This document shows, piece after piece, positions 18,594-28,091 of a stretch of DNA of 64,000 nucleotides. Made by a program: the position numbers and the translations under genes. Numbering within the stretch: position 1 is the first letter of the stretch; the number at the start of each line of letters is the position of its first letter. The notes below the pieces were generated by a model. That model was given only the letters and a program-made list of their open reading frames with translations, did not search any database and was not told the DNA's origin. Origin of the DNA: Afipia sp. Root123D2 (GTDB lineage: Bacteria > Pseudomonadota > Alphaproteobacteria > Rhizobiales > Xanthobacteraceae); the NCBI RefSeq assembly GCF_001425835.1, contig NZ_LMDP01000002.1:1086828-1150827 (forward strand). The letters run 5' to 3'.

Positions 18594-19628
18594 ATGCGTC
18601 CGCACGCCATCCTCAAACCTGTCGGGGCCGGTCTTTGTTGCCCGCCCGGTGGCTTCCATATCGACCCGGTTCGCCCCGTGGAGCGGGCGCTGATCACCCA
18701 TGGCCATTCCGATCATGCCCGGCCCGGCCACGGCGCGGTGCTGGCGACCCAGGAAACCCTGGACATGATGCGGTTGCGCTACGGCGACAATTTCGCCGGC
18801 AGCACCCAGGCCGTTGCCTATGGCGAAACCGTCAGGCTCGGCGACGTCACCGCTACCTTTCATCCGGCCGGTCACGTGCTCGGCTCGGCGCAGATCGCAG
18901 TGACGAACGGCAATACCCGCATCGTCGCCTCCGGCGACTACAAGGACACGCCGGACCCGACCTGCGCGCCCTTTGAAGTGGTGCCATGCGATGTGTTCAT
19001 CACCGAGGCGACGTTCGGCTTGCCGGTGTTCCGCCACAGCGACCCTGACGGCGAGATCGCAAAGCTCCTCGATTCGGTGGCGCTGTTTCCCGAACGCGCC
19101 CATCTGGTCGGCGCTTACTCGCTCGGAAAGGCGCAGCGCGTCATCGCGCTGATCCGCGCTGCCGGATACGACGCACCGATCTATCTTCACGGCGCGATGG
19201 AGAAGATCACCCGCTACTACGAGGCCTGCGGCATCAGGCTGGGCGAATTGCGGATGGCGAAAGGCATGACAAAGGCCGATCTGGCCGGAACCATCACACT
19301 TGCTCCTCCGGCCGCCATCACCGACATCTGGACGCGGCGGTTTCCCGATCCCGTGGCAGCTTTCGCGTCCGGCTGGATGCGGGTCCGCGCCCGCGCGCGA
19401 CAGAAGGGAATCGAACTGCCGCTGGTGATTTCCGACCACGCCGACTGGGACGGGCTCACCGCCACCATCGACGCAACCGGCGCCGGAGAAATCTGGGTCA
19501 CCCACGGACAGGAAGACGCGCTGGTCCATTGGTGCCAGAGCAAGGGCCTTAAAGCGCGCCCGCTCGACCTCGTCGGGTATGGCGACGAAGATGAGGCCGC
19601 GCTGACGCCGGGTGAGACCGGCGCATGA
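18594..19628 (+). CDS. Ligase-associated DNA exonuclease (metallo-beta-lactamase / beta-CASP fold)
   Basis: 344 aa. The metal-binding signature HGHSDH is at 36-41, followed by PAGHVLGSAQ, SGDYKDT, and later DHADWDG, which match the beta-CASP nuclease motifs. Proteins of this family were first annotated as mRNA 3'-end processing factors, but the members beside the ATP-dependent ligase are manganese-dependent DNA nucleases. It overlaps the ligase gene by 4 bp (ATGA), so the two are co-translated. It is divergent from the methyltransferase-helicase-pdeM operon. Confidence 0.92.
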   Translation: MRPHAILKPVGAGLCCPPGGFHIDPVRPVERALITHGHSDHARPGHGAVLATQETLDMMRLRYGDNFAGSTQAVAYGETVRLGDVTATFHPAGHVLGSAQIAVTNGNTRIVASGDYKDTPDPTCAPFEVVPCDVFITEATFGLPVFRHSDPDGEIAKLLDSVALFPERAHLVGAYSLGKAQRVIALIRAAGYDAPIYLHGAMEKITRYYEACGIRLGELRMAKGMTKADLAGTITLAPPAAITDIWTRRFPDPVAAFASGWMRVRARARQKGIELPLVISDHADWDGLTATIDATGAGEIWVTHGQEDALVHWCQSKGLKARPLDLVGYGDEDEAALTPGETGA

Positions 19629-21304
19629 ACCGCTTCGCGCAACTGCTCGATCGTCTGGCGTATGAACCCGGCCGCAACAACAAGCTGCGGCTGATCGTGA
19701 ATTATTTTCGCGAGGTCGAAGACCCGGATCGCGGTTACGCGCTGGCGGCGCTGACTGGGGCGCTGTCGTTCCGCCACGCCAAGCCGGCACTGATCCGCGA
19801 TCTGATTGCCGCGCGCGCCGATCCGGTGTTGTTTGCGTTGTCCTATGATTATGTCGGCGACCTGTCGGAAACCGTCGCGTTGATGTGGCCGACGGATGCA
19901 CGCAAAACCAACTCTCCACCGCCTCCGACCCTCACCGAGGTCGTCATCACGCTGAATACACTCGGCAAGACCGAGATGCCGGCACAGCTCGCGCGCTGGC
20001 TCGACGAGCTTGATGAAACCGGACGCTGGGCCTTGCTCAAACTCGTCACGGGCGGTCTGCGCATCGGCGTCTCGGCGCGGCTCGCCAAGACGGCGGCAGC
20101 AGCGCTCGGCGGCAAGGACGCCCACGACGTCGAACTGATCTGGCCGGGATTGAAGCCGCCCTATCTCGATCTGTTCGCCTGGCTCGAAGGCCGTGCCGAC
20201 CAGCCCGTCAATCTTGATCCCGCGCCGTTTCGCCCCGTAATGCTCGCGCATGCCATCGAAGAAACGGATTTCGCGTCGCTCGATCCAAAGGACTTCATCG
20301 CCGAATGGAAATGGGACGGCATCCGCGTGCAGGCGGTCAGCGGCCGCAATGAGCATGGCGACATCGTCGCGCGGCTTTATTCACGCACCGGCGAGGACAT
20401 CACCAAGAGCTTTCCCGATCTGGCGCCATCGCTACGCCTGCCCGGCGCGATCGACGGCGAATTGCTGGTGCTGCGCGACGGCCGTGTGCAAACCTTCAAC
20501 GTGCTGCAGCAGCGCCTCAACCGCAAGACCGTGACGCCGAAGCTGATGAAGGACTACCCGATCCATCTGCGCGCCTACGATCTGCTTGACGATGGCGCTG
20601 ATGATTTGCGCACGCTTCCCTTTGAGCAGCGCCGCGCGCGGCTCGAGACGTTCATCGCAAATCTCAACGATCCGCGTATCGACCTTTCACCCACTGTGCC
20701 GTTCACGACGTGGACAGATTTAACCGCCGCACGCGCCGACCCGAAGAAGGCCGGTGCAGGCGAGGACGCTGAGGCGGTCGAAGGCGTGATGCTGAAGCGC
20801 CGTGACACGCCCTATCTGCCGGGCCGGCCGAAGGGCCAATGGTGGAAGTGGAAGCGCGATCCGCACATCATCGACGCGGTTTTGATGTACGCGCAGCGCG
20901 GCCACGGCAAGCGCTCGTCATATTATTCCGATTACACTTTCGGCGTCTGGACGACAGGCGACGACGGCGACCAGCTCGTGCCGGTCGGCAAGGCTTATTT
21001 CGGATTTACCGATGACGAACTGATCCAGATCGACCGCTTCGTCCGCCGTAATACCAGCGAGAAATTCGGACCCGTCCGCCACGTGGTGCACGAACCGGAT
21101 CAGGGACTGGTGTTTGAAGTGGCCTTCGAAGGATTAGCACGTTCGACGCGGCATAAATCCGGCGTCGCGATGCGCTTTCCGCGGATCAATCGCCTGCGCT
21201 GGGACAAGCCGCCCGGTGAGGCCGACCGGCTGGAAACGCTGGAACGGATGCTGAAGGCAGAGAGCGAAACGCCGGACGGCGAACTGGAGATCGCGAAGGA
21301 TTGA
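19625..21304 (+). CDS. ATP-dependent DNA ligase of the ligase-associated repair cluster
   Basis: 559 aa. The N-terminal DNA-binding domain spans about 1-200. The nucleotidyltransferase domain has the adenylation lysine Lys229 in EWKWDGIR, then IDGELLV, an EGVMLK motif, and WWKWKRD. A C-terminal OB fold ends the protein. It seals nicks with ATP, unlike the essential NAD-dependent LigA. Coupling with the exonuclease suggests that end trimming and sealing are coordinated. It does not have the polymerase or phosphoesterase domains of LigD. Confidence 0.93.
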   Translation: MNRFAQLLDRLAYEPGRNNKLRLIVNYFREVEDPDRGYALAALTGALSFRHAKPALIRDLIAARADPVLFALSYDYVGDLSETVALMWPTDARKTNSPPPPTLTEVVITLNTLGKTEMPAQLARWLDELDETGRWALLKLVTGGLRIGVSARLAKTAAAALGGKDAHDVELIWPGLKPPYLDLFAWLEGRADQPVNLDPAPFRPVMLAHAIEETDFASLDPKDFIAEWKWDGIRVQAVSGRNEHGDIVARLYSRTGEDITKSFPDLAPSLRLPGAIDGELLVLRDGRVQTFNVLQQRLNRKTVTPKLMKDYPIHLRAYDLLDDGADDLRTLPFEQRRARLETFIANLNDPRIDLSPTVPFTTWTDLTAARADPKKAGAGEDAEAVEGVMLKRRDTPYLPGRPKGQWWKWKRDPHIIDAVLMYAQRGHGKRSSYYSDYTFGVWTTGDDGDQLVPVGKAYFGFTDDELIQIDRFVRRNTSEKFGPVRHVVHEPDQGLVFEVAFEGLARSTRHKSGVAMRFPRINRLRWDKPPGEADRLETLERMLKAESETPDGELEIAKD

Positions 21305-21362
21305 GATCGCCGACACAACGGCGACAAATATCTCATACGGAAGCGCTTGCGCTTTTGCACAA

Positions 21363-21440
21363 TGTCATGCCCGGCCTTGTGCCGGGCATCCCGCTTGGGG
21401 GTCGCAGTGTGCCTCACGAATCGGGATGGCCGGGACATAG
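21363..21440. repeat. Intergenic palindromic repeat, family A copy 3 (degenerate on the right)
   Basis: GTCATGCCCGGCCTTGTGCC on the left and CGGGATGGCCGGGACA on the right, matching copies at 1299 and 14896, but the expected outer CCCGGCCATGAC end is replaced by unrelated sequence after 21437. It lies between the convergent ligase and otnC genes; the rest of the 214-bp gap shows nothing else. Confidence 0.6.
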
Positions 21441-21518
21441 GCGAGCGAAAGCAACGCCGTTCTTCGAACGGCTATGCCCGTCCACGACAAACATATACTT
21501 TCACAGCGAGTGAACGCA

Positions 21519-22157
21519 TCACCACAGTTTGTGCCTGGCCCGCAATTCCTCGACCTGCTCCGGCGTCAGCGGTCGCGTCTTCTTGTCCTGCAACAGCAGA
21601 AACAACCGCGCGGTTTCCTCGAGCTCTTCGGTGGCGTAGGTCGCGTTTTCGAGCGAGGTACCCGCGACTACCGGCCCATGATTGGACAACAGCACCGCAT
21701 GATGGTCGCCAGCGAGCTTTTCGACCCCGCGCGCGAGCTGATCGTCGCCCGGCGGATAATACGGCACCAGCGGCAGGCGGCCGACGCGCATCACATAGTA
21801 AGCGGTAAGCGGCGGCAGACAATCGTGATGGTCGATGCCGTGCAAGCATGACACCGCCACCGAGTGGGTCGAATGAAGATGCACCACCGCGCGGGCCTCG
21901 TCGCGCTGGCCGTACATCGCACGATGCAGGAAAGCTTCCTTGGTCGGCGCATCGCCGCTCATGAGTTTGCCCGCGGCATCGAGCTTCGACAACCTCGCCG
22001 GATCGAGATCGCCGAGCGACGCGTTGGTCGGCGTCATCAGCCAGCCGCCATCCGGCAGGCGCACCGAAATGTTGCCGGTGGAGCCGAAAGTCAGCCCGCG
22101 CTGGAATAGCGATGCGCCGGTGCGGCAGATTTTTTCGCGGATTGTAGTCTCGGTCAT
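21519..22157 (-). CDS. otnC: 3-oxo-tetronate 4-phosphate decarboxylase
   Basis: 212-aa class II aldolase/adducin family protein. Zinc ligands are visible in VVHLHSTHS and in LLSNHGPVV, with a phosphate-binding region TFGSTGNISVRL near 24-35. In the OtnC reaction 3-oxo-tetronate 4-phosphate is decarboxylated to dihydroxyacetone phosphate. The assignment rests on the operon: it follows otnK by 7 bp and is the last gene of ltnD-otnI-otnK-otnC. On its own the protein could be read as a fuculose-phosphate-type aldolase. Confidence 0.88.
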   Translation of the reverse strand: MTETTIREKICRTGASLFQRGLTFGSTGNISVRLPDGGWLMTPTNASLGDLDPARLSKLDAAGKLMSGDAPTKEAFLHRAMYGQRDEARAVVHLHSTHSVAVSCLHGIDHHDCLPPLTAYYVMRVGRLPLVPYYPPGDDQLARGVEKLAGDHHAVLLSNHGPVVAGTSLENATYATEELEETARLFLLLQDKKTRPLTPEQVEELRARHKLW

Positions 22158-22164
22158 GGTGCGC

Positions 22165-23430
22165 TCACGATAGCCGATCCCATGCTTTCAGGAAGAAATC
22201 TTCCGCGCCAAAATTGCCAGACTTCAATGCCAGCGCCATGTCGATGCCGGCGATGCTGCGGGTCCATGGCACGCCGGGATCGATCTCCGGGCCAATCGTC
22301 AGCACGTCGGCACCCAGTGCCTGCACCACCGCACCCGACGTCTCGCCGCCCGCAACGATCAGGCGCGTCACGCCACGTTCCGGTAGCGCCGCCGCGATCT
22401 CGCCGAGCAGGTGCTCAATCAGTGTGCCGGCCTTGTCGCGGCCGAGACGTTCCTGCACTTGGCGCACCGCATCCGGATCGTCGCTGGAATAAACCAGAAA
22501 CGGCTTGTCCTCTGGCTGCGCATCGATCCATTGCAGCGCCTGATCTTTGGTTTGCACACCGTCCGCGACCGACAGCGGATCGATCCGCAGATGCGGTACG
22601 CCGGCGTCGATCGCTGCCTTCACCTGCCCGCGTGTCGCCGCTGAGCACGAGCCCGCCAGAATCGCCTGCCGTCCTTTCGGCGCCGCCATCTGCGTCGGTG
22701 GCGGCGTCAGTTTCGCGATCAGGCTAGCGTCAAGATAGGCCGCCGGCAGTCCCATCGCGACGCCGGAGCCGCCGGTGATCAGCGGCAGATGCGCCAGCGC
22801 TGCGCCGATGGTCCGCAGATGCACGTCCGCCACCGCATCGACGATGAAGATTTTTTCAGACGACGATTTTTGGTCGAATGCCGCGCGCAGCGTATCTGCA
22901 CCCGCCTCCACCGCATCGTAAGCCAGCAGTCCGACCGGCAGCGCCGTCTGCCGCTGAAGCACGCGCACCAGATTGGCATCGCGCATCGGCGTCAGTGGAT
23001 GATCCTTCATCGGACTTTCGTTGAGCGGCACACCGTTGACGAACAGATTTCCGGCATAAATGGTGCGGCCGGCTTTCGGAAATGCCGGGCAGGCAATGGT
23101 CGCGCCGCCACCGACGAAGCCGAGCAACGCCTCCGCCACCGGCCCGATATTACCCTTGTCGGTCGAATCGAAGGTCGAGCAGTATTTGAAGAACAGCCGC
23201 TGCGCGCCGAGCTTGCGCAGCACCTTTGCCGCATCGAGCGATTGCGTCACCGCGTCCGCCGCAACGATGGTGCGCGATTTCAGCGCCACCACGACGGCAT
23301 CGACCTCCGACACATCGAGATTTGCCGGTGGCAGACCGGTGGATTGCACCGTGCGCAATCCTTCGCGCGTCAGCATCAGCGCCAGATCGGTCGCGCCGGT
23401 GAGATCGTCGGCAATGCACCCGAGCAGCAT
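22165..23430 (-). CDS. otnK: 3-oxo-tetronate kinase (four-carbon acid sugar kinase)
   Basis: 421-aa DUF1537 family kinase. The N-terminal domain opens with LGCIADDLTGATDLALML, the substrate-binding signature, and the C-terminal nucleotide-binding domain has VAGGETSGAVVQALG near 350. It phosphorylates 3-oxo-tetronate at C4. The ATG is one base after the otnI stop, so translation is likely coupled. Phosphorylation links LtnD/OtnI products to the OtnC decarboxylase. Confidence 0.92.
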   Translation of the reverse strand: MLLGCIADDLTGATDLALMLTREGLRTVQSTGLPPANLDVSEVDAVVVALKSRTIVAADAVTQSLDAAKVLRKLGAQRLFFKYCSTFDSTDKGNIGPVAEALLGFVGGGATIACPAFPKAGRTIYAGNLFVNGVPLNESPMKDHPLTPMRDANLVRVLQRQTALPVGLLAYDAVEAGADTLRAAFDQKSSSEKIFIVDAVADVHLRTIGAALAHLPLITGGSGVAMGLPAAYLDASLIAKLTPPPTQMAAPKGRQAILAGSCSAATRGQVKAAIDAGVPHLRIDPLSVADGVQTKDQALQWIDAQPEDKPFLVYSSDDPDAVRQVQERLGRDKAGTLIEHLLGEIAAALPERGVTRLIVAGGETSGAVVQALGADVLTIGPEIDPGVPWTRSIAGIDMALALKSGNFGAEDFFLKAWDRLS

Positions 23431-23431
23431 G

Positions 23432-24205
23432 TCAGGCCCTCGCGCGGGTGAACCAGGTCAGCCCCGCTTTGGTTTCCCCTGCAGGACGGTACTCGCAGCC
23501 GACAAAACCTTTGTAGCCGAGGCGATCAAGGGTCGCGAACACACGCGCGTCGTCCAGTTCGCCGGTGCCCGGCTCGTTGCGGCCCGGCACCGAGGCGGTC
23601 TGAATATGACCGATGATCGGCATCATTGCCTCCAGTCCGCGAATTACGTCGCCATGAATGATCTGGCGATGATAGATATCGAACTGCAGTTTGAGATTGG
23701 GGCGATTGAGCCGCTTCACGATCTCGGCAGCGACGTCGAAATTGTTGAGGAAGTATCCCGGCACGTCGCGCGGGTTGATCGGCTCGATCACGATATCGAG
23801 GCTCGCTGCCTGCGCCTTGTCGCAGGCGAACAGGACCGCGCTCTCGTAAGCCGACTTCGCCGCCGGATCGCCGGCTTGCGCGATGCCGGCCATCACATGC
23901 AGGCGCTTCACGCCGGTCGCTTTCGCATACACCAGTGCGGTATCGATCGAGGCCTCGAATTCGGCGCGCCGCGCCGGGAACGCCGCCAGTCCGCGCTCGC
24001 CGCCTTCCCAGTTGCCGGGCGGGCAGTTGAACAGCGCCTGTTCGAGCTTGTGCTGCTTCAGCCGCGCCGCGATCTCGTCCGGCTTGTGATCGTAGGGAAA
24101 CAGAAACTCGACAGCATCGAAGCCGGCGTCCGCCGCAGCACCGAAGCGATCGAGAAACGGCACCTCGGTGAACATCATCGAGAGATTGGCGGCAAAACGC
24201 GGCAT
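23432..24205 (-). CDS. otnI: 2-oxo-tetronate isomerase
   Basis: 257-aa TIM barrel of the hydroxypyruvate isomerase family. MPRFAANLSMMFTEVPFLDR is the typical start, with the metal-binding glutamates in VIEPIN and near the C-terminal GCEYRPAG. It converts 2-oxo-tetronate (from L-threonate) to 3-oxo-tetronate. By itself it could be a hydroxypyruvate isomerase (hyi); position between ltnD and otnK makes OtnI much more likely. Confidence 0.9.
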   Translation of the reverse strand: MPRFAANLSMMFTEVPFLDRFGAAADAGFDAVEFLFPYDHKPDEIAARLKQHKLEQALFNCPPGNWEGGERGLAAFPARRAEFEASIDTALVYAKATGVKRLHVMAGIAQAGDPAAKSAYESAVLFACDKAQAASLDIVIEPINPRDVPGYFLNNFDVAAEIVKRLNRPNLKLQFDIYHRQIIHGDVIRGLEAMMPIIGHIQTASVPGRNEPGTGELDDARVFATLDRLGYKGFVGCEYRPAGETKAGLTWFTRARA

Positions 24206-24249
24206 CTGGCGAATCCTTCCTTCGGCTTTTTATTATTGAGCTTTTCTTT

Positions 24250-25173
24250 TCAGTTCTTTTTCGCGGGCAACTCCACGCCGGTGACTTGCGCGTAAAGCCG
24301 CGCCACCGACGAATCGTCGTCCTTCGCCATGCCGGCCGCCGCCGTCATCAGGAACATCTGCAACGCGGATGAGGCAATCGGCGTCGGGAATTTCTGCGAC
24401 CGCGACATGTCATTGATGATGCCGAGATCCTTGGTGAAGATTTCCACAGCGCTGCGCGGAGCGTAGTCGCCGTCCAGCACGTGCGGCATCCGGTTTTCGA
24501 ACATCCAGGAATTACCGGCCGATGCGGTGATCACCTCATACACCTTGGCGATATCGAGCCCGAGCCGTTTGGCGAACACCAGCGCTTCGGAAGCTGCCGC
24601 GATGTGCACGCCGGCGAGCAGCTGATTGACCATCTTGAACGACGCACCGATGCCCGGCTCGTCGCCGAGGCGATAGATGTTCGCGGCCATCGCGGCGAGT
24701 GCCGGCTCAACCTTGGCCATTGCCGCTGGTGCGCCCGACGCCAGCACCGTCAGAGCGCCTTCGGCCGCGCGCTGCGCACCGCCGCTGATCGGGGAGTCAA
24801 TAAAGAGAAGCCCCTTCGCCTCGGCAGATGCCGCCAGCGCACGCGCACGTTCCGGCGCCATCGTCGCGCACGACATGATCGCCGCGCCTTTCGTCATCGC
24901 CTCCGCAACGCCGTCGGCTCCGAACAGCACCTGCTCGGTCTGGTCGGCGTTGACCACCACAACCACGACGATGTCGGCGCCTTTAACAGCCTCCCGCGCC
25001 GAAGCCGCCGCCTGCCCGCCATGCTCGGCGGCGAACCGCGCTGCCACCTCCGGCCGCACGTCATAGGCGCCGACGTCAAAGCCTTTCCGCCGCAGGGACA
25101 CGGCCATGCCGTACCCCATAGAACCAAGCCCGATGACCGCCATTTTCGGCGGAACGTGAGAAGAACTGGCCAT
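24250..25173 (-). CDS. ltnD: L-threonate dehydrogenase
   Basis: 307-aa member of the 3-hydroxyisobutyrate dehydrogenase family. The NAD-binding motif is VIGLGSMGYG at 13-22, followed by DSPISGG in the substrate region and the catalytic lysine in FKMVNQLLAG. L-threonate is oxidised to 2-oxo-L-threonate. First gene of the operon, 44 bp ahead of otnI. No transporter or DeoR/GntR regulator is adjacent, although these often accompany the cluster. L-threonate is a plant-derived ascorbate breakdown product, which fits a soil organism. Confidence 0.9.
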   Translation of the reverse strand: MASSSHVPPKMAVIGLGSMGYGMAVSLRRKGFDVGAYDVRPEVAARFAAEHGGQAAASAREAVKGADIVVVVVVNADQTEQVLFGADGVAEAMTKGAAIMSCATMAPERARALAASAEAKGLLFIDSPISGGAQRAAEGALTVLASGAPAAMAKVEPALAAMAANIYRLGDEPGIGASFKMVNQLLAGVHIAAASEALVFAKRLGLDIAKVYEVITASAGNSWMFENRMPHVLDGDYAPRSAVEIFTKDLGIINDMSRSQKFPTPIASSALQMFLMTAAAGMAKDDDSSVARLYAQVTGVELPAKKN

Positions 25174-25363
25174 TTCCTGAAATCTCGCAGCGCAGAAGGA
25201 GGGACGTTGCGAGACAGTTTAACTCCTCCCGCGACGACAATGCCAGCGCCGCGCAAAGCGGACAAAATCCCCCGCCCGCGCTGGTGCGATGCTTGACGTT
25301 TATTCGTTTTCCCACCACTTGCGTGATAGGGTGCGTGCAGCGCACCAATGCCAGGAGACGGGA

Positions 25364-25666
25364 ATGCCGGACGACGTGAGAGAATTGCCCGCGCGGGACG
25401 ACCAGTGGTCCCGTTTTCTCGGCGGTTCGCCGATGGGCGTGCTGTTGCGCCTGATCGCGATGTCGATCCTCGTCGGCGTCGTGCTGGCCGCGATCGGCTT
25501 CGACCCGTGGAACATCGTCGCCAGCATCCGCCGGCTGTTCGAATGGATCTGGAATCTGGGCTTCGACGCCATTAACGGCCTGTGGCGCTACTTCCTGCTC
25601 GGCGCCGTCATCGTGGTGCCTATCTGGCTGATCTCGCGGTTGTTCGGCGCCAACCGGCCGCGCTGA
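25364..25666 (+). CDS. DUF6460-type small membrane protein
   Basis: 100-aa protein, start chosen at MPDDVRELPARDDQW because AGGAG lies 7 bp upstream; the frame is open further upstream but without such a site. Two hydrophobic segments at about 25-45 (LLRLIAMSILVGVVLAAIGF) and 75-93 (LLGAVIVVPIWLISRLFG) make it an inner-membrane protein, with WNIVASIRRLFEWIWNLGF between. The function is unknown. It abuts the MATE gene with no gap. Confidence 0.78.
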   Translation: MPDDVRELPARDDQWSRFLGGSPMGVLLRLIAMSILVGVVLAAIGFDPWNIVASIRRLFEWIWNLGFDAINGLWRYFLLGAVIVVPIWLISRLFGANRPR

Positions 25667-26980
25667 TTGAGCAAACCTTATGAAGTGACGACGGGGCGGG
25701 TTTTCGCCATCGCCGCCCCGGCGATGCTGGCCAACCTCACGACACCGTTTCTCGGCATCGTGGCGACGGCGGCTGTCGGCCGGCTGGGCGAACCGCATCT
25801 GCTCGGCGGCGTGGCGGTCGCCTCGATCATTTTCGACTGCGTGTTCTGGCTGTTCGGCTTCCTGCGCATGGGCACAGTGGCCTTCACCGCGCAGGCCGTG
25901 GGCGCGCATGACGCGGTCGAGATACGGGCGACGCTGGCGCGCGCGGTCCTGATCGCCGCGGTCATCGGCCTTGCGAACATCGCCGTTCATGTCCCGCTCG
26001 GATCGGGGCTCCTCGCTCTGATGGGCGGTAGCGACGCCGTCACCGGCGCGGCCCAGACTTATTTCACGATTCGCATCTGGTCAGCGCCGTTCGTGCTGGC
26101 CAACTACGTGATGCTCGGCTGGCTGATCGGCCAGGCGCGAACCCCCACCGCGCTCGCGCTCCAGGTCCTCATCAATGTCACCAACATGGCGCTGACCGCC
26201 TGGCTGGTGCTCGGAGCGGACTTCGGTATCGCCGGTGCCGCGATCGCCGCCGTGATGGCGGAAGCAACGGGCTTTGCCGCCGGCGCGATCGTGGCGTGGC
26301 GCAACCTCGGCGGCCGAATCGGCGTCCCCGCCGCATTGCTGTTCGACCGTGAAAAACTTTTCCATATGCTCGCGGTCAATCGCGACATCATGATCCGGAC
26401 CGCGGCGCTGATCGCAGCCTTCCTGTTCTTCACCGCGCAAGGCGCACGCGCCGGGGACGACGTCCTCGCCGCCAATGCCGTACTGAACAATTTCATTCTG
26501 ATCGGTTCGTTCTTTCTCGACGGTCTTGCGACGGCCGCCGAACAGCTCTGCGGCCGCAGTGTCGGCGCGCGCGACAAGACCGGCTTCCTTCAGGCGGTCC
26601 GGCTGGTGACCGCGTGGGGATTCGTATTCGGCCTTGCCGTGACACTGATCCTGACATTGGCCGGTGCGCCGCTGATTGATCTCATCACCACCAGTCCGGA
26701 GGTTCGCAGCGCGGCGCGCGATTTCATGTGGCTGGCCGCGCTGGCGCCGGTGTGCGGCGTCATGGCCTATAGTTACGACGGAATTTATATCGGCGCGACG
26801 TGGACAGCGGCGATGCGCAACCTGATGATCGCATCGTTCGCGATCTATCTCGCCGTCTGGTGGCTGTTGCAGCCGCTTGGCAACAACGGCCTGTGGGCAG
26901 CGCTGCTGACGTTCCTGATAGCGCGCGGACTGTTGCAGGCCGTGCGCTGCCCCGCATTGATGCGCGCGACGTTTCGCTGA
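25667..26980 (+). CDS. MATE family efflux transporter
   Basis: 437 aa, with twelve predicted membrane helices in two MATE repeats. The start appears to be TTG at 25667, directly after the stop of the DUF6460 gene, giving MSKPYEVTTGRVFAIAAPAM. Conserved features are GRLGEPHLLGGVAVASIIF in helix 2 and GLATAAEQLCGRSVGARD in the second repeat, close to DinF-like MATE proteins. It would export cationic compounds with sodium or proton exchange. A second, unrelated-looking MATE gene is at 45167. Confidence 0.9.
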   Translation: MSKPYEVTTGRVFAIAAPAMLANLTTPFLGIVATAAVGRLGEPHLLGGVAVASIIFDCVFWLFGFLRMGTVAFTAQAVGAHDAVEIRATLARAVLIAAVIGLANIAVHVPLGSGLLALMGGSDAVTGAAQTYFTIRIWSAPFVLANYVMLGWLIGQARTPTALALQVLINVTNMALTAWLVLGADFGIAGAAIAAVMAEATGFAAGAIVAWRNLGGRIGVPAALLFDREKLFHMLAVNRDIMIRTAALIAAFLFFTAQGARAGDDVLAANAVLNNFILIGSFFLDGLATAAEQLCGRSVGARDKTGFLQAVRLVTAWGFVFGLAVTLILTLAGAPLIDLITTSPEVRSAARDFMWLAALAPVCGVMAYSYDGIYIGATWTAAMRNLMIASFAIYLAVWWLLQPLGNNGLWAALLTFLIARGLLQAVRCPALMRATFR

Positions 26981-26996
26981 TCGTCGCAGGGCCGGG

Positions 26997-28091
26997 TCAG
27001 ACCGGCCAGTCCTCCGCGGTGATCTGCGCCGCATCCGCGCCGACGATTTCCGACAGCGAGTCGCGTCCGGTCCGCAGCAGCGTGGACACCAGATCCGCCT
27101 TGATGTCGTCGACCAGTCCGAGGCCCTTGTAGACCAGCGACGAATAGAGCTGGACCAGGCTGGCACCGGCACGGATTTTCATCAATGCCGCGCCTCCGGT
27201 GTCGATACCGCCAACGCCGATCAGCGGAAACTTGCCCTCCGCGCGGACATAGGTTTCGGCCACCATGCGGGTCGACAGCCGCAGCAGCGGCCGGCCGGAG
27301 AGCCCGCCCTGCTCCTTCGCTTTTGCCTGCTCACGCAATGTCGACGGCCGCGCCAGTGTGGTGTTGGCGACGATCATGCCGTCGACACCGCGCGCGCGCG
27401 CGACGTGAACCACATCGTCGAGCTCCTGCAAGGTCAGATCCGGCGCGATCTTGAGCAGCACCGGCGAATCGCCGGCATTAACCCGGACCCGTTCACGCGC
27501 CTCGATCACTCGCGCCAACAAATCGTCGAGCGCCGCCGACTGCTGCAAATTGCGCAGGCCCGGCGTGTTGGGTGACGAAACATTGACGGTGAAATAGCTC
27601 GCCACCGGAGCGAGCAGTTCGATCAGTTTGACGTAATCGGCCGTCCGGTCGGCTGAGTCCTTGTTGGCACCGATGTTGACGCCGACGATGCCACCAAGAT
27701 TCGCACGCATCGCCAGCCGCCGCAGCACCACGTCGCCGCCGTCATTGTTGAATCCCATCCGGTTGATGATCCCGGAATCCTGCTCCAGCCGGAACAGGCG
27801 CGGCCGCGGATTGCCGGCCTGCGGCAGCGGCGTGACCGATCCGATTTCGACAAAGCCGAATCCCAGCCGCAGCAACGCATCCGGCACTTCGGCGCTCTTG
27901 TCGAAACCCGCGGCCATGCCGATCGGATTGGGAAAATTCAGCCCGAAAGCGCGGACCGCGAGTTTGGGATCGTCGGGACGCGCCTTCGTCATCGGCAACA
28001 TCCGCAATCCGTTGATCGCAAGCCGATGGGCATCTTCCGGATCGAAACACCGCAGCAGCGGCAAGGTGAAAGCGTCGAACATCCGGATCAC
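26997..28091 (-). CDS. pyrD: Dihydroorotate dehydrogenase (quinone), class 2
   Basis: 364-aa flavoprotein. The N-terminal helix DAFTLPLLRCFDPEDAHRLA is the membrane-associating segment of class 2 enzymes. NPIGMAAGFDKSAE, NVSSPNTPGLRNLQ (with the catalytic serine region) and the phosphate-binding IGVGGIDTGGAA are intact. It oxidises dihydroorotate to orotate with ubiquinone. The GTG at 28091 overlaps the stop of the DUF952 gene (GTGA), so coupled start is likely; the ATG at 28082 is an alternative. Confidence 0.95.
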   Translation of the reverse strand: MIRMFDAFTLPLLRCFDPEDAHRLAINGLRMLPMTKARPDDPKLAVRAFGLNFPNPIGMAAGFDKSAEVPDALLRLGFGFVEIGSVTPLPQAGNPRPRLFRLEQDSGIINRMGFNNDGGDVVLRRLAMRANLGGIVGVNIGANKDSADRTADYVKLIELLAPVASYFTVNVSSPNTPGLRNLQQSAALDDLLARVIEARERVRVNAGDSPVLLKIAPDLTLQELDDVVHVARARGVDGMIVANTTLARPSTLREQAKAKEQGGLSGRPLLRLSTRMVAETYVRAEGKFPLIGVGGIDTGGAALMKIRAGASLVQLYSSLVYKGLGLVDDIKADLVSTLLRTGRDSLSEIVGADAAQITAEDWPV

